A stretch of DNA of 48,114 nt from an uncultured Porphyromonadaceae bacterium (GTDB lineage Bacteria > Bacteroidota > Bacteroidia > Bacteroidales > Muribaculaceae), in NCBI GenBank assembly GCA_946553045.1, contig CAMNRO010000020.1:1-48114 (forward strand), given 5' to 3'. The translations under genes and the position numbers were made by a program. A model generated the notes under the pieces. The model saw only the letters and a program-made list of their open reading frames with translations, was not told the origin of the DNA and ran no database searches. This document shows, piece after piece, positions 1-7,963 of this stretch. Position 1 is the first letter of the stretch, and each line of letters opens with the position of its first letter.

Positions 1-596
1 TTCCCCTGAGGAGGAGTGAGAAAATGCCCGTTGCACTTCTTATCGGAATTTTTCTCCTCGCCTTTTATGAGGTTGATGGAAATTTTGCTCATGACATGGC
101 GGAACTGGAGGTTGACAGGGTTGTTCGTGGCCGAAACACCTTTGGCGGAAGCAAACAGAAAATCGGATGCCTCATAGTCGCTAATTGTTCCTGCCTGAGT
201 GCCGCTCTGGTTGGTGCGGATTTCGAAGGGAAGGTCGGTGATAGAGCTGACAGCGTCGGTGCGGGGGTAATATGCATAGATGTTGTAGCTTCCGGCGTTC
301 CAGTATAGAGGGCGAGAGGCATTCCATGACGAGCCGGTGAAAGTGAGCCCTTCATTGTTTACGGTATTGCCCGATACTTCAAGCGGGAGGCCGGCTTCGG
401 ACACAAAGAGGCCCACGACATCTCCGGTTTCAAAAGATGTCTCGGTTGCACGCGATGCCGACGGATGGCTGAACGTGAAATTCATGGCTACTTTACCGTT
501 GGAATTGTTGTCAGGTTCCATTGACTCATCGGCGCAGGAGGTCAAGCCGATGGTTAAGAGTAAAACGCTGAATAGTGGTATTATATTGTGTTTCAT
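1..596 (-). CDS. Fimbrillin-like lipoprotein, C-terminus off the window
   Basis: The reading frame starts with the ATG at 594-596 and stays open to base 1, giving about 198 residues without a stop. The first 21 residues form a lipoprotein signal ending in LTSC (Cys21), so the mature protein should be lipid-anchored in the envelope. The body resembles the N-terminal half of Bacteroidales fimbrillin (Mfa/FimA-like) proteins: an ETGDVVGLFV segment, an aromatic YNIYAYYPR strand, a YEASDFLF segment and an FRHVMSKISINL strand. All have counterparts in the two neighbouring proteins at 742-4281 and 4318-5217. It is likely the third gene of that minus-strand cluster, about 145 bases after the peptidase gene. 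Whether it is a pilus subunit or an unrelated surface lipoprotein cannot be told from the visible part. Confidence 0.8.
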   Translation of the reverse strand, partial: MKHNIIPLFSVLLLTIGLTSCADESMEPDNNSNGKVAMNFTFSHPSASRATETSFETGDVVGLFVSEAGLPLEVSGNTVNNEGLTFTGSSWNASRPLYWNAGSYNIYAYYPRTDAVSSITDLPFEIRTNQSGTQAGTISDYEASDFLFASAKGVSATNNPVNLQFRHVMSKISINLIKGEEKNSDKKCNGHFLTPPQG

Positions 597-741
597 TTTT
601 CAACAGTGAATAGTGAAGGAGGGGAGGAGAATGAGAAAATAGAGGTTCAGACGAATAAGGAAGTGGGAATTTGGGTAAATTTGGTTGAGGGAGGTGCGTT
701 AAAGTGCTATTATCACCGTTCTCCCTTATTCGCCTTTAATG

Positions 742-3700
742 TCATTTTCGAAGAGGGCTGCCTTTGTGGATATGCGGCGGAGTGGAGTACATGCCGATAT
801 TTACAGGCCCTACATCAGAGCTCCTCGATACGGTTTTTGACGTTCGTTTGTCGAGGGCGGCAAATTCTTCGAAGTCAAACTGTTCGCCGGCATATCGTTT
901 GATTCGCTTAACGATGCTCTCGCGGCTGATGGTGCTGTAGTAGGGTATGTCGTTGTTCATGCAGCTGTTCTGCTCTGAGCGGAATACACCTCTGTTGTGC
1001 ATGAATCCGCCTTCGTAGATGTCTACGATGTCGCTGTAGCGCGGGTCGAAGATCAGATGGCTCCAGCCTACTTCGTGCATCTTTCCGGTTAGTTCGATAT
1101 TGTCGTACCAGCCGAGGGATTTTGCCCATAACACTGCATCTACATGTCCGCAGCATGTGCAGTCACAAGCATCAATAAATGCATTGTGATAAATATATTC
1201 GTCGCCGAGCTTGCCAAAACCATGGCCGCCTGCCTCATGCTGGATTACGCCGCGTGAGTCGAGCGGATAGCCATAGGTGCTCTTGGGGCAGAAAGCGATG
1301 GCGGCTCCCGATTCCCACATCTGGCATATGCCGCCGTAGTCGGTGCTGTTGGGCACGATGATAATCAGAGTCTGGTCGATATTGCCGGAATTGACTGTCG
1401 GTGCTTTCAGTGCATAATCGAATACCATGTCGTAGTCGCACTTCAGACCGACACCTCCGGTAAAAGTAGTGCCAAAACGATTGTAGCGTATGGTGTTGAC
1501 CGTTCCTACGCCCGATTCGGTCGACAGTGCGAAGGCCGTGTAGACGTTGAAGTAATCGCGGTAGGTGGTATATGGCTCGACGCCAAAGAAATATTCTATT
1601 TCCTGCTGCATATCGGCGAGATAGGAACCGTCGGATATGTTTTTCGCATCATAGCCGTCACCGATGATTACTATATTGATGCCGCCGTTGTTGCCCTTCG
1701 TAGCTCTCTGCAGGGTGAGATATTCGTCTTCGCCGTATTGGTAGCCATACTGCGTCACATGGCAACGGTGTGTATAGTCTTTGTCTTTGAGGCGGAACAC
1801 GACATCGCCTTTGCGCGACTCTGTGGCAGACGAGGATTTTATGGTAAGTGTGATTTCGCTTTTCTTGCTGCCCGATGTCTGCGACAGTTCGCACCAGCCG
1901 GGTATCGACTCGACCTCCCAGTCGCCTTCGGCATCTATGACGAGCGTCTGTTTGTGCTCTGTGCTAAGAGCGCATGCAACCGACGGACGGCATACAAGCT
2001 CATGATGTGCGGCAATGCGCTTGAAATCGCACCAGCCGGGAGCGGTTGTATATTGGGTGATAGATGATTCCGGCACTTCAAGAGTAAAGTTGTCTTTTGC
2101 AACACCATCGAATGCGCCAGGCTGTATATAGGGTGGAATCTCGCTTTTGCTTACAATTGAGCCGATTCCGTAACAGCCCTGGAAAGCACCGCCGTCCTCA
2201 CTGTAGCTTGCCTCATAGCGGATATTTTCAAGGCTTTCGGGAAAAACAAGCCCTTCGATACTGCGACAATGTGCAAATGCGCCGGCTCCAATAGTCTGAA
2301 GGCCTTCGGCGAACTCGAGGGTACCCATAAGTCGCCAGTTATATGCAAATGCCTTGTCTCCAATAGTAACAAGATTTTTCGGCAAAACAAGTTCGCCCGA
2401 GAAATCGCAACCATGGAAAACACCATCATTAATGACGCTAAGATTTTTGGGGAGAGCCAACTCGCCTTTGAAGTGGCAGCCCTGAAAGGCACTTGTTCCG
2501 ATTGAGTTAATACCATCATGAAGAAGCAGCGTTCCATCGAATCCACATTCCGTAAATGTTTCTTCTGGAATATCTGTTACTCCTTGAGGGATTTCTAGTG
2601 ATCCTGTAAGGTTTTTACACATAAAAAATGCCCGAGAGCCAATTTTAATCAATTTTTCAGGAAGACGTAAGCTTCCATAAAAACCTTTGCAGCAATTGAA
2701 TGCATAGCCGCGAATAATCTCTACGTTTTCGGGAATAATAAGTTCACAGGTAAATCCACAATCGCTGAAAACGCCATTGTAATAGTCTATTCCTTCATCG
2801 TGGCTGAAATCTATCTCTCCGGTCCATTCATTTTGCGAAGTGCCGATATATTTGAGAGAAGATGGTAAAGATAATGAGCCGGTAAGAGATTTACAACCGC
2901 AGAATGCACCCGTCTGAACATCGATTACTCCTTCAGGAATTATCAAGGAACCGGTCAGATTACGACAACCGTAGAAAGCTCTTGTTCCGATAGATGTAAG
3001 TTTATCCGGTAAGATTAATCTTGTGAGACTGGACTTACCTGAATTAGAAGTCTGAAAAAAGAATGCATGAGCAGGAATTTGGTCATCTTTTCCGAATATC
3101 GTGGTAGTTCCTTCCTGTTCAGCCCTGCCGGCTTTAATCCTAACCTCTTTAAGGTTAAGAGCCTGCAAATTATTCATTTCCTCACGCATGAATAAAAAAT
3201 CCTTAGCATCAATCTGGCCGGTGATTTTCAGGTTTTTGAGGGCTTTATAGTCTTTGTTGGCGGCAGCGATACAGTCTTTCAGGGTGCCGGGCTCAGGAAC
3301 ATTCACTATCACATATTCTTTGGACGTGGCATCGTGGCTTACGAGGTCGTTTTCCCACGGCGTGATACTCTCGCTGATAAGGGTGAGGGTGAAGTCGCCT
3401 GTCATTACTTTTTTGTCGACACGGATGCCGAAATTATTCATTTTTCCGGCAACGTACTCGAAAGCTTCGTTTTTAGCGAATTTATATGGAATGCCTCCGA
3501 GTGTGATGCTGAACATGGTAGTGCCTGCTGCTATGGTCTGGGGCACGACGATAGCGCGCCATTCGTCGCCGCGTTTCGACGGTATGATAGAGTTGGTCCC
3601 GACTTCGCCTTCTGGAGTAACAATACCTGTTGCGAGGTCGATAACGGCGTTCTGCACCGTGTTGGTTACGAGAATCTGTTTTTCAAGTCCGGCCCATTCA

Positions 3701-4281
3701 CCCTCGGCGAAGCCGTTGCCTTCTATGAGTGTCACGCGGGCGTTGGCCATACGGTGGGTGAGTGGCAGACGGATTACATTGGTTGTAGGCTCTACGCCGG
3801 GCACTTTGCCCCACAGGAAGTCGGAGGCTTCGTAGTCGCCCATGGTGCCGTTGTCGTAGGTGCGTGCCTGATTGGTGCGGACGGTGAATTTGTAGCTGTT
3901 GACATTGTCGGGCGAACCGAAAGGATAATAGCCATAGACATCAATGCGTGTATGCTTGTCTTTCCAGAACAGGTCGTAGGCAGAATTCCATCGGTATGCA
4001 GCTTCATCGAAAGTGTGGCGGACGTTGTCGCCGCGGTTTCCTGATGATTGGAGTGTTCCAGGCTGAGTGCCCTGATAGTCGACGATATAGACGCCCATTA
4101 CGTCGCCATCGGCAAAGCCGTCGTCGTTGGCTCGTGTGGTGCATTCCTGTGTAATCTGTCCTGCAAGAGTTATGAGATTCTTGTCAGATGATTCTCCACC
4201 AGGAGAATCAAACATCTCTTCGGAACATGCCGATAGTATCAGCGCACCCATTAAACCGAAGATAATAATATGTTTGTTCAT
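742..4281 (-). CDS. Fimbrillin/LRR/BACON/M64 peptidase fusion lipoprotein
   Basis: This 1179-residue protein starts with a lipoprotein signal ending in LSAC (Cys19). Residues about 30-320 are fimbrillin-like and share the WKDKxT..D.Y.YYP and YEASDF segments with both neighbours. Residues about 335-735 are BspA-type leucine-rich repeats built on units such as LTGSLxIPEGV and IGTRAFxGC. Residues about 757-845 look like a BACON domain. The C-terminal third resembles M64 (IgA-peptidase-like) metallopeptidases, with HEAGGH at 1015-1020 followed by LGDEY at 1025-1029 as the presumed zinc site. A cysteine cluster, CDCTCC, follows at 1039-1044. Expected role: a surface-anchored adhesin-protease that cleaves host or dietary glycoprotein. 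Domain assignments are by recognition; the substrate is unknown. The gene lies 36 bases after the fimbrillin-like gene and is probably cotranscribed with it. Confidence 0.85.
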   Translation of the reverse strand: MNKHIIIFGLMGALILSACSEEMFDSPGGESSDKNLITLAGQITQECTTRANDDGFADGDVMGVYIVDYQGTQPGTLQSSGNRGDNVRHTFDEAAYRWNSAYDLFWKDKHTRIDVYGYYPFGSPDNVNSYKFTVRTNQARTYDNGTMGDYEASDFLWGKVPGVEPTTNVIRLPLTHRMANARVTLIEGNGFAEGEWAGLEKQILVTNTVQNAVIDLATGIVTPEGEVGTNSIIPSKRGDEWRAIVVPQTIAAGTTMFSITLGGIPYKFAKNEAFEYVAGKMNNFGIRVDKKVMTGDFTLTLISESITPWENDLVSHDATSKEYVIVNVPEPGTLKDCIAAANKDYKALKNLKITGQIDAKDFLFMREEMNNLQALNLKEVRIKAGRAEQEGTTTIFGKDDQIPAHAFFFQTSNSGKSSLTRLILPDKLTSIGTRAFYGCRNLTGSLIIPEGVIDVQTGAFCGCKSLTGSLSLPSSLKYIGTSQNEWTGEIDFSHDEGIDYYNGVFSDCGFTCELIIPENVEIIRGYAFNCCKGFYGSLRLPEKLIKIGSRAFFMCKNLTGSLEIPQGVTDIPEETFTECGFDGTLLLHDGINSIGTSAFQGCHFKGELALPKNLSVINDGVFHGCDFSGELVLPKNLVTIGDKAFAYNWRLMGTLEFAEGLQTIGAGAFAHCRSIEGLVFPESLENIRYEASYSEDGGAFQGCYGIGSIVSKSEIPPYIQPGAFDGVAKDNFTLEVPESSITQYTTAPGWCDFKRIAAHHELVCRPSVACALSTEHKQTLVIDAEGDWEVESIPGWCELSQTSGSKKSEITLTIKSSSATESRKGDVVFRLKDKDYTHRCHVTQYGYQYGEDEYLTLQRATKGNNGGINIVIIGDGYDAKNISDGSYLADMQQEIEYFFGVEPYTTYRDYFNVYTAFALSTESGVGTVNTIRYNRFGTTFTGGVGLKCDYDMVFDYALKAPTVNSGNIDQTLIIIVPNSTDYGGICQMWESGAAIAFCPKSTYGYPLDSRGVIQHEAGGHGFGKLGDEYIYHNAFIDACDCTCCGHVDAVLWAKSLGWYDNIELTGKMHEVGWSHLIFDPRYSDIVDIYEGGFMHNRGVFRSEQNSCMNNDIPYYSTISRESIVKRIKRYAGEQFDFEEFAALDKRTSKTVSRSSDVGPVNIGMYSTPPHIHKGSPLRK

Positions 4282-4317
4282 ACTGAGATGTGATAGGTGA
4301 TTTATTTCTTTAAGGCT

Positions 4318-5217
4318 TTATTCTGCAGTGCCGCCATTGTCTGTGCCGTCATCGGTCCATGGGGTGATGTTGACATTGACGCCGTTTGAGGTCTTGCTGA
4401 GTGTGACAGTGAATTTATGGCTCTTCGAGCCTTCAAAGGTGAATCCTTTTTTGAGGTTGAATTCGCGTCCGTCGACTGTGACAGTGATAAGATTGCCTTC
4501 CGATACAGTCTGAGGTACTATCAGAGCCTTGTAGGTATTATCAGCAAAGAAAGGAGTAACGGAAGTGGCGCTTCCGGTAGCGGTGACGGTGCCTGTCGAT
4601 AGGTCGATGGTGGAATTGCATTTGACACCGTTGATTCTTACCGATACATTCGAAGCCGCAAGTGATTCTTTGGTGAATCCGTTGCCCGCTTCGAGAGTGA
4701 TGGTAATACGGCTCATGAGATGATTGACGTTTATTACCGTAGCCTCGGCGGTGGGGGCGACATTCATTTTCTTGCCTACCATGAAGTCTGATGACTTATA
4801 GGCCGCTTCAGATGATTGGTCGGGCTGCAGAGCGAACGGGTGGGCTTTTACAGAGCTAACTGTAGAGTAGGGGTAGTAAAGATAGAAATCGGCGTGGGTC
4901 TCTTTGTCTTTCCAGAATATAGGGGTGTCCGGAACCCAAGTGCCATCGTAGGTGAACCGCATGTTGTCGACATAGTTTCCTGCATCGAGGAGAGTTCCTG
5001 AAACACCGTCGGTGCGGTTGACAACATAAAGACCGACGCGGTCGCCTTTCTCGAATCCATAGTCGGTAGCCCGCGATTCACTTACCGAAGGGCTGATTCT
5101 GATTTCCATTTTCTGGGGCTCGGAAGGAGTGGGAGTCGGTTCATCGGAGCCCCCGGTGCAGCCGGCTGCCAATAAAGCGGTACCGGCAATGAGTGATAGG
5201 CTAAAAACAGGTTTCAT
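4318..5217 (-). CDS. Fimbrillin family lipoprotein
   Basis: This is a 299-residue protein with a lipoprotein signal ending in AAGC (Cys20), followed by a Gly/Pro/Thr-rich linker. The body has the fimbrillin-like pattern: FEKGDRVGLYVV near residue 55, FWKDKETHADFYLYYPYS near 100, a YKSSDFMVGK segment, an NHLMSRITITLEAGNGF strand and a C-terminal strand ending in NVNITPWTDD. The same landmarks occur in the N-terminal part of the next gene downstream, so these are paralogous modules. It is the first gene of the minus-strand cluster and follows a candidate promoter at 5249-5256. It could be a minor fimbrial component or a stand-alone surface lipoprotein; no other pilus assembly gene is visible. 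Confidence 0.82.
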   Translation of the reverse strand: MKPVFSLSLIAGTALLAAGCTGGSDEPTPTPSEPQKMEIRISPSVSESRATDYGFEKGDRVGLYVVNRTDGVSGTLLDAGNYVDNMRFTYDGTWVPDTPIFWKDKETHADFYLYYPYSTVSSVKAHPFALQPDQSSEAAYKSSDFMVGKKMNVAPTAEATVINVNHLMSRITITLEAGNGFTKESLAASNVSVRINGVKCNSTIDLSTGTVTATGSATSVTPFFADNTYKALIVPQTVSEGNLITVTVDGREFNLKKGFTFEGSKSHKFTVTLSKTSNGVNVNITPWTDDGTDNGGTAE

Positions 5218-5248
5218 AGAGTCGGTTTTAAGTTTAGCTTTATGACTC

Positions 5249-5256
5249 CAAAATTA
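5249..5256 (-). promoter_or_regulatory. Candidate -7 element for the fimbrillin/M64 cluster
   Basis: Read on the minus strand the sequence is TAATTTTG, which matches the Bacteroidetes TAnnTTTG -7 consensus. It lies about 32 bases before the start codon of the fimbrillin-like gene. No clear TTTG -33 element sits 19-21 bases upstream, so the assignment rests on the -7 box alone. Confidence 0.4.
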
Positions 5257-5345
5257 CACTATTATTTTTTAGGTAAAAATTTAAACTCGGTTCAAATTGG
5301 TTCACGGTCTGAATTTTGGTTGGGGCAGGATTCGTGTAATATGAA

Positions 5346-5382
5346 AGAAGCGCGTCGCCTTGGTTGAAGGAAACGCGCTTCT
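5346..5382 (-). terminator. Terminator of the methylmalonyl-CoA decarboxylase operon
   Basis: The arms AGAAGCGCGT (5346-5355) and ACGCGCTTCT (5373-5382) pair over 10 bases, with a smaller CCTT/AAGG hairpin inside the loop. In minus-strand RNA it lies 23 bases after the mmdB stop codon and is followed by a U-rich tract. The position fits the end of the operon. Confidence 0.65.
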
Positions 5383-5404
5383 GTTTGTATGGGATAGGTT
5401 AGTA

Positions 5405-6562
5405 TCAGGCAAGGAAGCCAAGGAGAACACCTGCGGCTACAGCAGAACCGATAACGCCGGCAACGTTCGGGCCCATGGCATGCATGAGCAGATAGTTGGA
5501 CGGATCGTATTCGAGACCGAGGTTGTTCGAGATACGTGCGCTCATGGGCACGGCCGAAACTCCGGCGTTGCCGATGAGGGGATTGATCTTCTTATCTTTC
5601 GGAAGCACGAGGTTGAAGAGTTTCACGAAGAGAACGCCGCTCGACGAAGCGATGACGAATGCCATGAAGCCGAGGAAGAAGATGAAGATTGTCTGCGGAG
5701 TGAGGAACTGCGAAGCCTGGGTGGAGGCACCGACTGTCATGCCGAGAAGAATGGTGACGATGTCGGTGAGGGCGTTGCTGGCGGTCTTTGCAAGACGCGA
5801 GGTGACGCCGCATTCACGCAGCAGGTTGCCGAAGAAGAGCATGCCCAGAAGGGGAAGACCCGAAGGAACAACGAAGCAGGTGAGAAGCATACCCACGATG
5901 GGGAAGATGATTTTCTCGTTCTGCGACACCGCACGGGCGGGTTTCATCTTGATGAGGCGTTCTTTCTTGGTGGTGAACAGACGCATCAGCGGGGGCTGGA
6001 TAACTGGCACAAGAGCCATATAGGAGTATGCCGATACAGCGATGGCTCCCATGAGGTTTGGTGCGAGTTTAGACGAAAGGAAGATTGCCGTAGGACCGTC
6101 TGCGCCGCCGATGATGGCGATGGCACCGGCCTGGTCGGGTGCGAAACCGATTGCAAGAGCTACCATGTAAGCGCCGAAGATGCCGAACTGGGCGGCTGCG
6201 CCGATTAGCATGAGCTTGGGATTGGCGATGAGGGCCGAGAAGTCGGTCATGGCGCCGATGCCAAGGAAGATGAGGGGCGGATACCAGCCGCGCGACACAC
6301 CGTTGTAGAGTATGTTGAGCACGGAGCCTTCTTCGTAAATGCCGATTTCAAGGCCTGCGGTGGCGTTGAAAGGCACATTGCCGATGAGGATACCGAAGCC
6401 TATAGGCACGAGGAGCATAGGTTCGAAGTTCTTCTTTATGGCAAGCCAGATAAAGAAGAGACCCACAGCGAGCATTACGAAGTTGCCGAACTGGGCGTTG
6501 GCAAAACCTGTCAGTTGCCAGAACTGAGTGAGGTTGTCTAAAAGGAATTCACCGAATGACAT
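5405..6562 (-). CDS. mmdB: Sodium-pumping decarboxylase beta subunit
   Basis: This 385-residue, very hydrophobic protein belongs to the OadB/MmdB/GcdB family, which couples decarboxylation of carboxybiotin to Na+ export across the inner membrane. Family-like segments include GILIGNVPFNATAG, YNGVSRGWYPPLIFLGIGAM, IIGGADGPTAIFLSSKLAP, and NPLIGNAGVSAVPMSARISN near the C-terminus. The alpha subunit in the same operon is an acyl-CoA carboxyltransferase, so methylmalonyl-CoA is the likely substrate rather than oxaloacetate. It is the last gene of the operon, 21 bases after the biotin carrier, and is followed by a hairpin terminator at 5346-5382. Length and composition are normal for the family. 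Confidence 0.93.
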   Translation of the reverse strand: MSFGEFLLDNLTQFWQLTGFANAQFGNFVMLAVGLFFIWLAIKKNFEPMLLVPIGFGILIGNVPFNATAGLEIGIYEEGSVLNILYNGVSRGWYPPLIFLGIGAMTDFSALIANPKLMLIGAAAQFGIFGAYMVALAIGFAPDQAGAIAIIGGADGPTAIFLSSKLAPNLMGAIAVSAYSYMALVPVIQPPLMRLFTTKKERLIKMKPARAVSQNEKIIFPIVGMLLTCFVVPSGLPLLGMLFFGNLLRECGVTSRLAKTASNALTDIVTILLGMTVGASTQASQFLTPQTIFIFFLGFMAFVIASSSGVLFVKLFNLVLPKDKKINPLIGNAGVSAVPMSARISNNLGLEYDPSNYLLMHAMGPNVAGVIGSAVAAGVLLGFLA

Positions 6563-6583
6563 AATTCAAAGGTTTTGCCCTGA

Positions 6584-7018
6584 TTATTCGATGGTGATGA
6601 GTGTGGCGCCTTCGAGCACGGAGTCGCCCGGGTTCACTGCGATTGAAGCAATGCGGCCGTCGCGTCCGGCATGGATGGCATTTTCCATCTTCATGGCTTC
6701 GAGAAGGAGCACGGTGTCGGATGCCTTGACGGTATCGCCTACTTTCACGGGAATTGAGAGAACTACACCAGGCAGGGGCGCTACAACAGCAGAGCCTTTA
6801 CCTCCGGCAGAGGGCTTGGCGATTACTTTCTCACCGGTCGATGTGCGCGGTGCTGCGGCTGCCTTGGGAGCTGCGGCAACCTTGACGGGAGCGGCTTTGC
6901 GCTCGAGTTCCACTTTATAGGGCACGCCGTTGACTTCAACCTGTGCGATATTGTCGTCGATGTCGCCCACGGCTACTTTGTATACGTTGCCGTTGATTTT
7001 ATATTTGTATTCTTTCAT
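6584..7018 (-). CDS. mmdC: Biotin carboxyl carrier subunit of the decarboxylase
   Basis: A 144-residue biotin carrier. The N-terminal MKEYKYKINGNVYKV segment is followed by an Ala/Pro/Lys-rich flexible linker (about residues 40-75) and a biotinyl/lipoyl domain with EAMKMEN, where Lys110 is the predicted biotinylation site. It shuttles the carboxyl group from the carboxyltransferase to the membrane beta subunit. I chose the ATG at 7016-7018 over an upstream GTG at 7046-7048, because homologues begin with a MKEYKYxINGN-like sequence and the upstream start would add ten unrelated residues. It lies 26 bases downstream of the OadG-like gene. Confidence 0.92.
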   Translation of the reverse strand: MKEYKYKINGNVYKVAVGDIDDNIAQVEVNGVPYKVELERKAAPVKVAAAPKAAAAPRTSTGEKVIAKPSAGGKGSAVVAPLPGVVLSIPVKVGDTVKASDTVLLLEAMKMENAIHAGRDGRIASIAVNPGDSVLEGATLITIE

Positions 7019-7044
7019 GATTGGTCGATGATAATTGAGGTTTG

Positions 7045-7962
7045 TCACTTGGCGCGGTGAGAGCCGGGAACTTCACGGAGCCCGTAAATCTTGGAGCTCC
7101 AGGGAGAATAGGCGCGTTTCACCTTGTTGATGGTCAGAATTGTGCTTTCGGCATCGTGTGTGTTGAGGTGTTCGTGGAGCGCCATGATGATTGCAGCGAT
7201 TTCTTCGCCGCTGTCGTGTTTCACAGTCGCTTTTTCCTCTTTATCTACGCCGTGGGCACGCATCTTGTTCATGCGAGATACCGCCGAGCCGATTTTGCCG
7301 ATGGAATAGAACGACAGACAGAGAACGAGAAGAGCCGTGAATACGATGCACATGGCCATGACAGTCATGCCGAAGCCGTTTTCATCCAATTCGGCGAAGT
7401 TCTCGATTTTCTTGTTTGTGTCCTTGATGACATTGGCGCTCGAGGGTGTGATGTAGCCTGTTCCGATTCCGTCGCGTACTGCCCATTCGCCGAAGCCGTC
7501 GCTGGTGCGGGCCCAGGTCTGGTCGGGTCCGAGCTCGGCCGGTATGGTCACTTCGTCAATCAGTGTCACACCATCGGCATCGTAGATACCGATCCAGTTG
7601 TCCTGGCCGGGTACGAGTGTGAAGCTGGTGTGGAAAGTGCCCTTGTTGGGCTCGCCGTCGGCAAAGAAAACCACGTGCTGGCGCTTGGGAATCTCGGTGT
7701 TGACATCACCCAGCGGCACGGGATAGAGTCGCGGCTGGGTAGAGTCGTTTGTAAGGAACACACTCGAAATTTCAAGGGGGGAGAAATTCGAGTTGAACAG
7801 CTCAATCCAAGCATGTTTCTGACCGTAGTCATCGACGATGCTGCTTTGGTTGCTCACCATGACCTCGTTGATTCGGAGGCCCGAACGGCTCTGAGCGAGA
7901 GCTGTCGAGGCTGCTCCGGAAATCAGCAAGGCCGCGGCTATTGTGCTTATTACTTTTTTCAT
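7045..7962 (-). CDS. Lamin-tail domain / OadG-like gamma subunit fusion
   Basis: The predicted protein is 305 residues from the ATG at 7960-7962, which starts one base after the mmdA stop. Residues 1-24 form a signal peptide (MKKVISTIAAALLISG..ALAQ). Residues about 28-165 look like a lamin-tail domain (INEVMVSNQS..., AWIELFN, LSSVFLTND-like strands and a WARTSDGFGEW segment). A single transmembrane helix lies at about 198-220, followed by a charged cytoplasmic tail of the OadG/MmdD type, which anchors and assembles the sodium-pump complex. The tail ends in SPWSSKIYGLREVPGSHRAK, a pattern I associate with such gamma subunits. The extracytoplasmic lamin-tail module is the odd part; classical gamma subunits are about 80-120 residues. 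Its role is unknown. Confidence 0.8.
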   Translation of the reverse strand: MKKVISTIAAALLISGAASTALAQSRSGLRINEVMVSNQSSIVDDYGQKHAWIELFNSNFSPLEISSVFLTNDSTQPRLYPVPLGDVNTEIPKRQHVVFFADGEPNKGTFHTSFTLVPGQDNWIGIYDADGVTLIDEVTIPAELGPDQTWARTSDGFGEWAVRDGIGTGYITPSSANVIKDTNKKIENFAELDENGFGMTVMAMCIVFTALLVLCLSFYSIGKIGSAVSRMNKMRAHGVDKEEKATVKHDSGEEIAAIIMALHEHLNTHDAESTILTINKVKRAYSPWSSKIYGLREVPGSHRAK

Positions 7963-7963
7963 A

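Noticed and set aside
3334..4044. A 236-codon plus-strand frame opposite the fimbrillin part of the M64 fusion
   Set aside because: Antisense to a coherent lipoprotein frame; the composition is that of a frame shadow.
7019..7048. GTG start extending the biotin carrier by ten residues
   Set aside because: The extra residues do not fit the family, and the ATG at 7018 gives the expected N-terminus.
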